Shown here piece by piece: positions 47,521 through 60,122 of a stretch of DNA of 64,000 nt. The translations under genes and the position numbers were made by a program. Origin of the DNA: Pithys albifrons albifrons (lineage: Eukaryota; Chordata; Aves; Passeriformes; Thamnophilidae); NCBI RefSeq assembly GCF_047495875.1, contig NC_092461.1:93564431-93628430 (forward strand), written 5' to 3'. Under the pieces are notes generated by a model, which saw nothing but the letters and a program-made list of their open reading frames with translations, was not told where the DNA came from and did no database searches. Every line of letters begins with the position of its first letter. Position 1 is the first letter of the stretch.

Positions 47521-48393
47521 ATAGTTAGAATTTGCTCCTGAACTCTCCCAGGAAACCAAGAATACTGCTGCTTTGCTAATTCAGAGATCTTATAGCAGAA
47601 GAAGTTCATTAATACCTGCCAGGTGTTTAGACAAAACTGGTGAGTGGCAATGTGAAGTCAATGCCTCTACCAGTAGCAGCTTGTGAACTGTTTTATAGTC
47701 TCTCCTATAGTGTTTCCTCTGTCTCAAATTACGTTGGTGGTTTTTTTTTTCTTTTAGAGAGATACCATCAGCATGAGCCTCAGAAATGCCAACTGTAATT
47801 AAAAATGTAATTTTAAAAGACATTTTGTGGTTTATTCACATGGTAAATGGTTTTCTACCCTTTGAACTTTCAGCCTGCTAAGCTGAGCTGAAGAGTTAGA
47901 CATTTTTTAAAAAATCTTTACATTCTTTCACAAGTGTAACAAGGCACTTGTCAGCTGAACAACTTGGCAGTGGAAAGTTCAGCTACTGGGGAAGAGCTTC
48001 AAAACATAAACAAGGAATTTGTTTGTTCACTAGAGTTTTCATCCTCGTTAAGTTACTTACTGAAAATTCCATTCTGCTCTATTTTAATATTTTAGTCCTT
48101 TGTTTCTTCTCTCACTCCTGTTTTTTACTTAAGGCATGACGTTCTTGTTTCATTATCCAAATGAAAATACATTCCTGTTCACCTCTAGTTCCATCTAAAT
48201 CTGTCTTTTCCCTTGTCTCTCATAACCTAGATCTATTGGACAGTTGATTATATTTTAGGTGGTTTCCCTTGTCTGGTGTCTGAGCACCTATCAAGCTAAA
48301 ATAAGTTTTTCTTCATGACATCTCTGTGTGGGAAGGAAGTGTTATTATTAAACATTCATAAAAAAGAGAGAAATTGATTCTATAGCCCACTGA
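47521..48393. other. AT-rich spacer between two LTRs
   Basis: Ordinary AT-rich DNA with no retroviral coding sequence, so the LTRs on either side are not the two ends of one provirus. Confidence 0.65.
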
Positions 48394-48398
48394 TTAGT
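48394..48398. repeat. Target-site duplication TTAGT (left)
   Basis: TTAGT here and at 48938-48942 flank the LTR exactly at its TG...CA ends. Confidence 0.85.
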
Positions 48399-48937
48399 TG
48401 TAGTGGTTTTAGCTAGGCCTTAAATTGTCAGGCTCAGAGAATCTATGTGGATTGGGAGACACCTATCACCTGACTGGGTAACCAAGGAAGTATTTCATAC
48501 TAGATGACACAAGATATGTGTGCAGCAGTGGGAGGTGTTAGGTCAGTTCCATTATGGCTGGAGTGCAGAGAAGGCTGCTCCTGTTGTTCTGCTCTGTTGG
48601 GCCCTGCTCCTGCTGCCACTACATCGTATTTTGTTTTAGTTTCAGGGAAGTAGAAACATTTTGTTGTTACTCTTTATGTTTCTTGCTAGGTGTCTTTTAG
48701 AGTCTTATAGATCTAGACTTTGTATTAATTGGAGAGTGGGAAGTTATTTTCTTGTTATATATAACTTGTGTAAGTGTGTGTTATATTGTAGTTTTCTCTT
48801 AATTTTCTCTTTTCTGTATAAATACATGAATTTAGTTTCAGCATAAACCTGGTTTAGAGGGTTTTTTCCTCTCCCTCTTCTTTTTCCCTTTCTCTCTGTC
48901 TTGGACACTTGGCGTTTTGCCAGCTCAACTCAAGACA
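48399..48937 (+). mobile_element. Solo ERV LTR (ERVL-like), 539 bp, perfect duplication
   Basis: It begins TGTAGTGGTTTTAGCTAGGC and ends CAACTCAAGACA, with TTAGT duplicated exactly on both sides. It is the closest relative of the LTR at 14930-15430: they share GGCTCAGAGAATCTA, the TATCACCTGACT segment, GAAACATTTTGTTGTTA and the GTAAGTGTGTGTTATA region. The tail CTTGGCGTTTTGCCA matches the LTR at 46,037. As a solo LTR with matching duplications it arose by LTR-LTR recombination. Confidence 0.9.
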
Positions 48938-48942
48938 TTAGT
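48938..48942. repeat. Target-site duplication TTAGT (right)
   Basis: This is the partner of 48394-48398. Confidence 0.85.
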
Positions 48943-51900
48943 ACAGTCACCAGGTTTGTGGTAGCCTCAAGCCACTCTTCTGTCATTACTCACATAAATA
49001 ATTGAGCTGTTATGGGAACTGTTTTGCTCAAAGCGAATAGCTTGTTTTGTGCCCATCTATGGCATGTGGAAGGTCTCAGGTCCACTTTCTAACACACAAT
49101 GGGGTTTGAATTCTTATTTAGGATCTCTCATTTAGGGCTAAATCCTTACCTATTTTCCCTGTACTCCCAGCTGCCTTCTTGTAGGGTCAGTAAAGCTCTG
49201 CTCCATGTTGCTGGCCTATTCAAGGTCTGCTGCCCAGACCAACAGATGCAAGTTTTAGAATGTTCTTCTGACCATTGTGAGAATCCCTTTGAGAAGCTGA
49301 GTTGGGTGGTGTCAGTGGTTAGGTGGATTTGGAAATGTAGACTGGCAGCAATGATGTTTATGAGATTAGGTGGGAGCTAAGCAAAGGTTTTGAGACCTGT
49401 AGGAATTTACATGATAGGTGGAGGTGTCTGCTGCTTTGGAAGAGTAATGTTGTTCTATCAGGCTAAATCTCTTACCTATCTTAGATATTTAACTCATGGA
49501 TGAATTGTATAGAGAGAGCGAGTTGAATGTTTGGGGGAAGAAGGACAAAAATGCAGTGCCTTGCAACTTGTAGAAGCTGTTAAAGACTGTGAGTATAGTG
49601 TAAGTATCAAATGAAAAAAAGTGAAGGTGAGGGGAGAGTCTGTAATTAACAAGAGCTACTGGCAATTCCCATTAAGATTACTTGTTTATTGTTACTTCTT
49701 TCTGTAATGACTATTTATCTTTGTCTTTTTAAACTTTACATTCCAGAGCAAATATTGTCTTCCTGTGCTTACAAAATATGCCACTGCAATGTAAATGATT
49801 TTATGTAAGACACAGACCATACAACTCTGCCCTGTCCTTAGCTTTTAATGTGAAAGGCTAACTAATACTCAAACCTAAGACATATAGTTGAGCAATCCCT
49901 TCTTTATAAAACTGTTATCAAGATTGTATGAGTCTATCTCACATCTAGTAGAAAGCTTGGTACCCCTTATGTGTAAAGGTCAGACTTTGTGTGGGAAGAA
50001 AGTCCTAGCACTGTGACCCTGCAGAGTACTGCAGATGTATAGAGTTTTGTACCTGAAGTCATTGGCACTGCCCACACATACTGAAATGTTCACTGAAAGA
50101 CTTACAGCATCACTGGAGCCCCAAAGGCAAGGTCTTTCAGAAATCCAGTTTCCTGAGTTTTTCATATATGTTTGTTTGATTGTCCTCTGAAAGGGTACAG
50201 AGCTTCACGTTCACATCAGTCACAGATTTTGCAAAGTGATTCAGATTTGCTCTGTGGCTTTCAATCACTGTGGAGGTACCATCAGACAGGAGTGGTGTGA
50301 CTTATCAGTCAATGAACAGCTTAAGTTCATTAATGTTCTATGTTAGTCCACTAAGAATAAACACCAACTATCATATTGTCTACTACCTCAAAAGGTCTGA
50401 AAGGTAGCAAGTCAAACCATTTTGCTTACTCTTTTTTTTTTATGGACTCCCTTCTATTCTCCAGAGTAGTTCTGCATGAGAATGCACGCTCAAGGATTGC
50501 ACTTATGAGCCCTATTTTATGCCAGTGGGTAGTCTAGGTGTTCCACCTCCACTTGCAGTAGTAATAAACTATTTTAAAAAAAACATTGACACACCATTTT
50601 GCCTTGGAAAATACCTTTCTTTCAAATTAATGCGTCTAATTATGTTTATTTCCACAAAGATTAGAGAGAAAAATAATGGGGAGAGACAGGGAATGTCTGC
50701 ATAATACTGCATAGTTTTCTTTTAATTACAACATTTTAATTTTTCTTTCCGATATTGCTTCTCATTTTAAATGAGAATATAGAGTGGGAAAAAACCAAAT
50801 TCCTGTATCTTTGTGAGAGAATTCTGCATTGCTTGGAGCTTTTTACCTTATCCAGAGGAATCTAACTTTTAAAATCTCAAAATCTTCTCCAAAATGCATT
50901 TGAATTCTCTGTGCAATTCCTGTTAGCAATAGACAATTGCCTAAACCCATAAAAGACACAAGAGGAATCATAGTATTTCCTGGTGGCATCTCAGACACTT
51001 CTACCCCTCCCTAGCTGGCAGTGGCAGTGGCAGAGCTCTGCTTCCCCTTCATCTGTAATTTTTCTTCCTCCTCTGCCCAGCTCTTTCACCTGCTGCCTAC
51101 ATTTGTGCTTTATAAAGTGTTCTTGTAAATTGCTGAGACTACAGCAACAAAGCTAAAAAAATTATGTAGTAAATGTAAGCACTGGCTAAGAAAAGGGATC
51201 CAAAAGGAAAATTATGCCATATATTTAACAACTGTCAATGCAGTTTTAAAGACCACTGAGACTTATTTAGATTTTGCATTTTTTTATGCACTTCAGTGTT
51301 TTGTTCTTTATTTGCATCAATGTGTCAGAGAGAGGAATTCGTTCCAGTCTTTCTCCTAACCTATTTCCTAATAATGACTACTGAAAAGGGCCTTTGAGGG
51401 CTTATTTTACCTCCTGCAATACCTTATATTTGATGCTTCAAAGATCATGAAATTATTAAAAATTCAGTCTAGTCTTGTTGATTCAATGGCACCCTCTGGC
51501 AAGCTGAGTGAAGTACTAGGGAAATATTTTATTAATTTTAAGTGAACCAGCAATTAATTTAATGTGTAGAAGCCTTTTAGTACTGATTGAGAACCCAGAG
51601 GCTGTACACCAGATAGTTTTCCCATAAACCTTCCTAATGTGAGATTTTTAGTTGAGTCTCTGTAACACCTTTTTGCAGGAGAAACTGTTCTGTCTCCCAG
51701 TAACCTTGACTCTGGGTATCCATAGCTGCCCTCATTTGGAAACACTTGCAAAGAGTTTGGAAGTTTCCCAGCAAGCAAAGGAATCCTTCCTGATGACTAG
51801 GCTCAATGGCTGGGCTGAACTGCTTGATCTTCTTCATGATATTCAGTCTCAATGCATTTACTGCTCAGCAGGAGTCCTCTAATTCCAATGTAGATAGACT

Positions 51901-54900
51901 GCAATAAACTTCCAGAGGAGAAAGTAATATACTGACTTTTAAAAACTGTATTGATGTTTAAAATCTCATAACTGCAAGGCATTTAGCAGTGTTTGAACAA
52001 TGAGATTGCTTAATCGACTGATTGTACTGAAACGTGCATTTCTATAGATCTCTCATTCACATTTCAGCTTTAGCAACAGTAAAGCCAGTCGACTTTTACT
52101 CACGCAAAGCTCATTTAAGACTGTAATCTAATCTAATGACCACTGCATTCCACTAGGAAGTGGGTTTTTGAACCCGAGATTTTCTTGGGGTTTTTTCCCA
52201 CTAAAAAATAACAACAACAAAAAGTCTGTGCTAAAGGATGAGTGTCTGATTTATTTTTCAAAGTATGCACACTTAGTTCATCAAGTATCAAATATCAAAT
52301 GCCATGTAAAGAGGTATTTCCTCTGTAGATTTGAAGTTTGTCCCAACCTACATCATACAACAGATTGAATCTGTCCTGTATTGTTTCACATCGGTGAGCT
52401 CTGAATGGCTCAAAAATTCAAATAAAACTAAATATAATTGTGTAATTTCTGTTGGTTTGTCAACTCTGCAATTGGAATCCCATTTATACCATGCTCCAAA
52501 GAAACTTTGATTTGTAATTGTTGTCTTTCTTCATAGTCTATGCTGGGGTCTTTTTATTTTTTTAGTCTGAACTTCTTGTCTGAACAGCTCTTGACTCTCA
52601 GTTTAATTATAATAAAGACACCTTCAGGACACTATACAAATTTCTTAGCAATGTATTGTCACTAAAATGTTTCAGCATTAATCATGCAACCATTGTCTTA
52701 GGTTGGTTTGGATTTAAAAATAGAAATAAGAGAGGTGAGAGTTGTGGTTTTAGTGCTGCATTGGTGTTGCAGCAAATTGCAGACTGGCATGTTTCCCCCC
52801 ATAGGTTACATCCCTCCTTTAAAAATGTCCTCATCGCTGCCATTTTGGGAAATCTTTGAACATCTCTGCACAGCATGCCTGTCACTGGAAGCATTAATTC
52901 CCTGAAGAACAGTCAATGATAAATTTGTGCATTTGATGTGGGAAAGGATTAACGAGAGGGAAGGAGCTGAGGAAAAGAGGAGAGGCTGCTTTGCTCTGAG
53001 AAAATATAGAAATTGTCTGGGTATTTGTTCATATCCTTTACATTTGTGAGGATGCCATCCTACATCAACACAAAGGTTTGTTTACAGCAATTTTCAGTGA
53101 AGCATGGCTGTCTTTAAACAGATTGCTGAGGCAGAGGAGTAGTTAAGGAACTGGAATAGGCCCAGTGGAAGGAAAGGACTGGTTAGGTGTACTGATAGGA
53201 GTTCTTTCCTCATGACCATGAATAAATAGCTATATTGGTGTCCCACAGTGGAGTTCAGTGACCTCAGCTTGGCAGTTTACTGGAGGAAAAGCTGCATGGA
53301 TAGTCCTTGACCAAAGACTGAGTGGCTGTCACAACAGCTGACACAACAGCTTCTCCTCCTCAAGACTCCATGGGCTAATGTATCAAACCCCTGAGACTCA
53401 GGCTAACCTGGGAAGAAAAGCACAGCCACACAATGGGTGTACAACTGGTGCTGAGGTAACAATTTGTGCCTTGCAGAGAAACAGATGAGTAAGAGTCATC
53501 ATCTAGCAGCACTGTGTAAGTGTATACCTGTGAATGCTCTAGCTTGTTAGTCTGTCTTAAAAACAAAATTGGCAATGTCTTTGGAGCTAAGCTTCTCTTG
53601 AAAAAAAGTTGGAGTCTTGCATGTCTTTCGAAGCTCATTAGCAGCTGAAAACTGCTTCTGCTGTGACCTTCACTCTAAGCCTTTGCTTTGCCCAGCACCC
53701 TGTGGATATTTCACCATTTCATTCTGTAGCACTCCAAGCTCCTAGATATGGTGCAGGGAGCCATGTCTGCTTGGGCACAGAGCAAGACCAGGGACAGAAG
53801 AGCTGATCCGTGGAAGGTCATGTGTGGTCATCTGATCCCATACAGAACTCAATTATTTTTCACAAGGGATACATCTTCCACTAATTTGATACATTTGCTT
53901 TCAAATCCAGTATTTATCACTTCTGTTTACTTGTCACAAAGATCTCTATTTCTGTCTAGGTGTCCTTGAAAAGCTGAAACTGAGAATTAACTGCTGTAGC
54001 TTCTCATGGTAAACTTTTCCCTAGATGGTTCTTTCAGGAAAAGGTGCTTCTCCTTTTGCTGTAGAAATGCTGTGAATTGTAGGTTCTTCAGTCTCTCTTG
54101 ATTGTAAGTGCAGAGAGTTTGCTGAGTATGAGGTACTGGATTTGCTAAAACTCAACTAAAAGTATGCTTTCTCATGGGAGGAATATCTGGAGCGTAACTG
54201 TCATTATCTGACTGGGAGCTGAAGGGCTATTGATCCTTGGGGACAACAGGACAGAATAAGGGAGATTTTTTTCTGGGATGGACAACCTGATATGATATGT
54301 TTCAGTCTAAGAAAAAAAGTTTATGCCAAGTTTTATATGGATATGTGATTGGTTTTCATGCCCTACCTATCCAGACTACATACTTTCTTGGATGAATTTC
54401 TTTTTCTGCATTGTTTTTGCATAATAAATATTCTTTTAGTGGAGACTTGAACCTCAGACCTGAATAAACAAGAGCCACTATATCATGTTGCCTTCAGTTT
54501 TAAATATTGCTTAAAAAATAACAGGCACCTCTCTTTACAACTTGTTATTGTAATCTGGACATCAAAAACTGTCTGAAATTGTTTTCTAAGATTTGCTAGA
54601 AAACTGCAATTATAAAAGAGATTAGGATTTCTGTCACTCACCTGCAGAGTAAACCTTGTCCCAGTTGCCGTACATACCCGTTTCACTAAGTATAGCAGAG
54701 TGATGCTTCTTTATGCTAGGCAAAGAAAGAGTGCAAGGGAGTTGTAGATATTGTTATAAAAGTTTTAAAACATACCTATATTTTCCACATATCATGTTTA
54801 CTATCTAAACCTGCTCCACTGCTCTGTAGTTTTACACCTGAATATCGAATATGGCCAGATATTCAGCCAGTAAATGATGTATTATTTTATTTCAAAGGAA

Positions 54901-57900
54901 CTGTGCTGAGAAATAGAGGTTGCCTGCATAGTATAATCTAAAGCCCCCTATCTTAATATGATCTCAAGCCCCTTGTCTCGATTCCTGTGTGAACAATGCA
55001 ATGTGTATCACTTTACTCAGGAAGTGTGCTGAACCATTAGGAGAAGCAGAGTCATGATGATGAACAGCTTATGCAAAACAAAAGTGTGAATTACAATTCC
55101 AAAATACTCTGGAAGGAATGTGGGAAAGAAAACCTATATGTGGGTGCCTTTCTGTGCTCTCAGTTGGTCTTCTTTAAAACAAAAATATCTGAGGAGGGCT
55201 GGAGCACTCAGATCACATATCCCTGGGACAGGCAAAACTCTCCATCAGTGTTCATATGGATGTGGGATGTATTCTGATACCTATTCATTCTGTCCCTGAG
55301 TAGGCAATGAAATTATGGTATTGAAAACTGTATCCTAACAGTAGTGCTGTCTACTTGAACAAGCAGCAAGATAAAATAGAATTCTCTTTTACAATGGATT
55401 TCTTGATATTAACCAGTAGAAACTGGGGAAAAGTGAAGTTGTGGGGAGAGCTGTGGAATACTCAAGCAATTATCCTCCATCTGTGTAACTGTGTGTGTAT
55501 ACATGTATACGCATCTAGGCATTCATTCTGTCATTGTCCCTTTTTTTTTCCTTGCAGGGGGAAGAACCTTCCAAAGTAGCTCCCTTGTTATGAAGAGCTA
55601 CTTCTGCCATGGCAGTCCAAAAGCTGGAGACCTTTGCAAGAGTCTGAGAGAAAAATAGTTTGCATTTTAGGGGTGAGAAACAATATTGTCCTGTAACTTA
55701 CTCTGTTAAGGTGACTTCCATAATTCCTCCAGTGAATCACACAGGCTTTTAGGGTCCTGCCTCTTTAAAAAGCTGGATCTCTATACAAAAACATGGCTTT
55801 TGCTGTGATTTTTGGGACAGCTTTAGGTGTTAAGCCATTGGTGTTTTCTCAGGACTTGTTCCTTAAAAAACAGGAAATTACATGGCCTCTGGGCCACCCT
55901 TCTGAACCTCAAATTATTTCATGCAATGGAGGGAAGTAGGAGAAATAGGGTAGAAGACAGTGATGTGGGCACTGCCTTTGGCAAAAACATCTCCAGTAAT
56001 TTTGATGTGTATTTTCTTCAACAGGACTGATTTTTTTCTCTAGCTGAATTTATTCTATTGTTATAGCTCTTTCAAATTAAAAGAAGAGAGGAAAAAAAAT
56101 GAAGCCTTTGATTAATATCTGATTTGATTTGAGCTTTGTCAGTGATGGATGCATTTAAATATTCTTGTCAGGGGGAACAAGAGTAAGGTATTTCTATTAG
56201 GAGCACAGCATGCAGCCTTTCAAAGAAACACAAACCTTGCATCTTAAGCTTTGGAGCTGCTCAACCAACAGTAAGACCGGACATGAAAGTTTCCATCAGC
56301 TGGGAACTGTAAATTGAAGTAAAAAGCAGAAAGAAAATGTTCAACCTCTGACAAACCAAGATCACTGGGGATATTACAATAACCTTCCCCTACCTAATGT
56401 TACTATTTTTTTTCCTCATGATAAGAAGAAAAAAAGATCAAGCTTACAATATTTCAGAGGTAGATTCCTGGATATGGCTTTTTATAATTTATGTACTGTG
56501 AACAGAACTCCAGGTCTACAGGTAGAGAAAATTGAAATAATTACTCTGAAGACAAAAATCTCTGATTAAAACTGAGGTCAACAGAGTTGCATCAGTGAAC
56601 TCAACCTGAGGACCTGGGCTAAGTCTTCACTGGACATTTAAAAATTTATCTTTCTTCCTAAAGCAGATTGTCCTTTTATTTGTTTTTGTTTTTGTTTCTT
56701 TTCTCTACTCATAGTCCTTTTTTTTAGGCTTCACAGTAGTTGCTCACCATAAATACAAATCAACTGTTTGTCCATTCCCAATTTACTCATCCACACACCA
56801 GGACAGCAAGTTAATTGCAAAAGTTCCCTGTGGGGAACAGTGAACTTAAATATACCTGGTGTATATTGTTTAGGCAGCAGAGTGAAGAAAGGTGTAAGTC
56901 CTGAAGAAAGGCACAGGAGTGAAGCTGGGAATGAAAATGGATATAAAAACAATTCTTCCTGTCACAGGACAATTGACTTTGTAAATAATTGCCTTGCCCC
57001 TCTGGGAGGCTCATGGATAAGAAGGAATTTAAACACTGTATGTTTCTCTCAGGCAGGATCCACACAGGGATTCTGGAGTTCTGATGCTTTTAGTGGACGT
57101 CATAGTCACTTAGGGGTGACTCCATAAGTGGTTATCTCCTTAAATGCCATGCAAGGGTCCCAGACCCAAACCCTTTATTCTCATAAATTCTTGCAGCTGC
57201 TCCAGCCTTGGAAGCATCTGAAGAACACAAAATCCAAAATTCCTGCCAGTAAAATTCACATTTTATCTGCAGCCTGTGCATAAGTGTTTTGGTCTTGATA
57301 TTGCTCTGAGTGACCTGGAACTTTACTCAGACTTCTTTACCTGGTTAGTGTCTTGTCATCTCAAAAGCACAGCGCTTTGATTTCATAGATGCCCTCAAAA
57401 ACAGGCTGTGCATAAAACATAGCTAACAGAACAAGAAGAGCATCATGTCCTTTTCAGTCAATGGCATGCCAACTAGCATTGTCTGTTTAGGTGCCAAAGA
57501 CCAACCTTTAGCTTCTGCCAGCACCTGTCACGATTAAAACCCAGCAGAGTAATCCTCCAAGTAGCAGCATAATGCTATAAAAGCAAAACTCTCAATCTGT
57601 CCCATCAACATCCTTCACTGTGGTATGGGAAAACAACTTTGTCTGTTGAACTTGAGATAGTATCAGCCCTAGTGACCAGGACACTTGGCACTATGGAGGA
57701 GGTTTTCCCCAGTTTCTGCACTGGAGACTTTTATATTATGCACTCAGTGTAGCAAGGTCTGGAGAGTCATGGCTTCTTTTGCTTTCTCCCTTCCTTTCGG
57801 TTAAATACTGGTTCTAGTTATTCCACACAAGGGACAAGACTAACATTCTTGTGCACATTGAATGGTCTGTGTTCTAGCAGCTAGGGCTCTGTGGAGAAGA

Positions 57901-59510
57901 GAGGTGGACCAATGTCTTCATCCAGAGAGTGGACAGTAGCTCTGTTTTTCATCTTCTGGTCACAAGCTGTGGAGCAGTTGGGGTGTAGTAATAGTGTTAA
58001 GATCCTCAGTTAAGCTCAGTATGAAAAACAGGTGAATCTTACTGTAGATGTGAGCAGCATAGTCTGAGTATTGGTATGCTCATGATGTATTCGATGTATG
58101 TCTTCCTGCAGACACATACGGGTCTGTATCAATAATTAATTAGACATTTTTGAACTGTAGGTAGATTAAGGTGGAAAATAAATAGGTATTTGCAGGATTT
58201 CTGTTCTTACTTTAAAAGCCTAAAATGATGCTTAGTAGCAGCTGTCCTTTCATGAATCTCTTCTTTACAGTATCTCAACTCTTGAACTGTACCAAAATTG
58301 TCCTGAACAGGAGATATATCTTGTTTCTACAATGCTGAGATATGAAGTAGTGATCATTTACTGTCTTATTGGTACAAAAAAAGTTGGAGGTGGGTCCTCA
58401 TTTTTCTAGACAACAGTCAGAAAGGTAACTGCCACCTATACTGATGGCAGAGAAGTTTGTTAACTGTTGTCAAAGTCCTAGTTGCACAACCTGTCAATAG
58501 AGAGGATACAAGAAAGTAGTGGTGAGACTAACTAGTCAGTTTCTAAACAAATCAAGGATTTGCTCTAACAGACAGGCCTATATCTTTTATGAAAAAAAGC
58601 CTTTGGGATCTGTGTTTGCATGATTACCTCTGCAGCCACAGGGGTGTAACATCTAAGATGTTACATAAGAAGACTTCATCATGTACCCTGCAGTCTGTAG
58701 CATCAAATATCAACAGGCTTTCAAAAAAACTACTGAAGTTTATAACATGCAAGGCCAAAACTCTTCTTCTTTACACTGAGTGGTTTTCTATCTGTTTCCC
58801 TTTATGTTGCATCAGAATCAGGACATCACAACACCAACTTACTCCCTGCCTCAGGCTGCTGAGATCCTGACTTAAAGAGTCAGCAGGGAATTTTTACCTA
58901 CTGTGCAGGGGAACCTACAATGAAGGAAAGTTCCACTGCTTTTGGCTCTCTCCCACAGCTGAGCTGCTCTGTGAGGGCACCTATCAGGCTGTCTGTGATG
59001 ACAGCAAACACCCTGCCTGCCCATGTGCCTATTCCAGGAACAAAAATAATAGTGGCATTAGAACTTTTATGATAGGGTAGAAAGTAGTGCCCACTGTAGG
59101 GGTGGTGGAGAGATTAAGCTGCTGAAATTATTAAATACATATCCTGTGCATTTTGTTTCTTATCCGTAGTCAATGGAAAGTGACATTTCTGTGGCTCATC
59201 AGCACTCTGTGAAGATAGACAGACTCATGGCTGTGCTCACTGAGACTGGTAATAAGGCAGAAATACCTGACATATATGGTATTGCATCACTGAATACATT
59301 TGGCCTCTTCTGTTGATCATGATATAATCTGACATTTTTAACTTGTCTTCATAAGTTGTGCAAGAGCACTTTTAAAAATTAATATTATATTGGTCAGTTA
59401 CAGATTTTCTTAGTGCTTTCCTTTGTTCAAATTTTAAACAGACTCTGAAATTATCAAGGAGAATCAGTGTGGCTCTGCAACAGCTATGACTGCCCATACA
59501 CAATATCCTT

Positions 59511-59534
59511 CCCTTCCCCCCCACCCCTGCCCTT
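59511..59534 (-). other. G-quadruplex-prone tract on minus strand
   Basis: Read on the minus strand it has four or more G runs of at least three (AAGGGCAGGGGTGGGGGGGAAGGG). This satisfies the usual pattern for a quadruplex with short loops. Confidence 0.5.
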
Positions 59535-60091
59535 TTATTCTGTTTAAATATGAACTTACATAACAAATTGTAATGGTGCATTGCAAGTTGTTATAGCCTG
59601 TTGCATAAATGATTAACATTTCAAATACATTTATAATTTTATTTCTAAATACTTACTCAAAGGACTATAATGGGTCTATTCTAATTTATCTTAAATTCAA
59701 TCCAATTTTTGAAACATTTATTAATTTCTTTTATTCCTGATTTAGAAGTAGGGAATGCCAAATAGAAACAGATTAAAAAGCTTATTTACTCCAAACCATT
59801 TCATGCTATCAGGTAAATAAAATGTAAAAAGAAACCCCTGATTATGCATAGTGCAATAAGCATACTTACAATTACATATTTCTGTAGTAGACCATAATAT
59901 TTAGCACACTGTCAGCTAGATTCATCTCTCATTTGCTTCAACTGTGTATTTGTATTCTCTTATGCAACTCAAAAACTTTCTCAGGTATTTCTACCTTAGT
60001 TTAGCACAGGCGTTCTAGCAACATGGAGCAGCTGTAATTGTAACATCCAACCCCCCTACCACCAGTCAGATTTCCATATCTTGTTTACCAG

Positions 60092-60122
60092 CCCCATCCC
60101 CCTCCACCCCCCCTCCCCTCCC
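60092..60122 (-). other. G-quadruplex-prone tract on minus strand
   Basis: The plus strand has C runs of 4, 5, 7, 4 and 3 separated by one to three bases. On the minus strand this is a strong quadruplex pattern of at least four G tracts. It stands alone in AT-rich DNA, without a recognisable promoter or gene beside it. Confidence 0.55.

Noticed and set aside
46037..48937. Reading the three LTRs as the two ends of a provirus
   Set aside because: The DNA between them has no retroviral coding sequence, and two of them have their own distinct 5-bp duplications.
51013..51033. Short GGCAGT repeat
   Set aside because: About three units only, a trivial low-complexity run.
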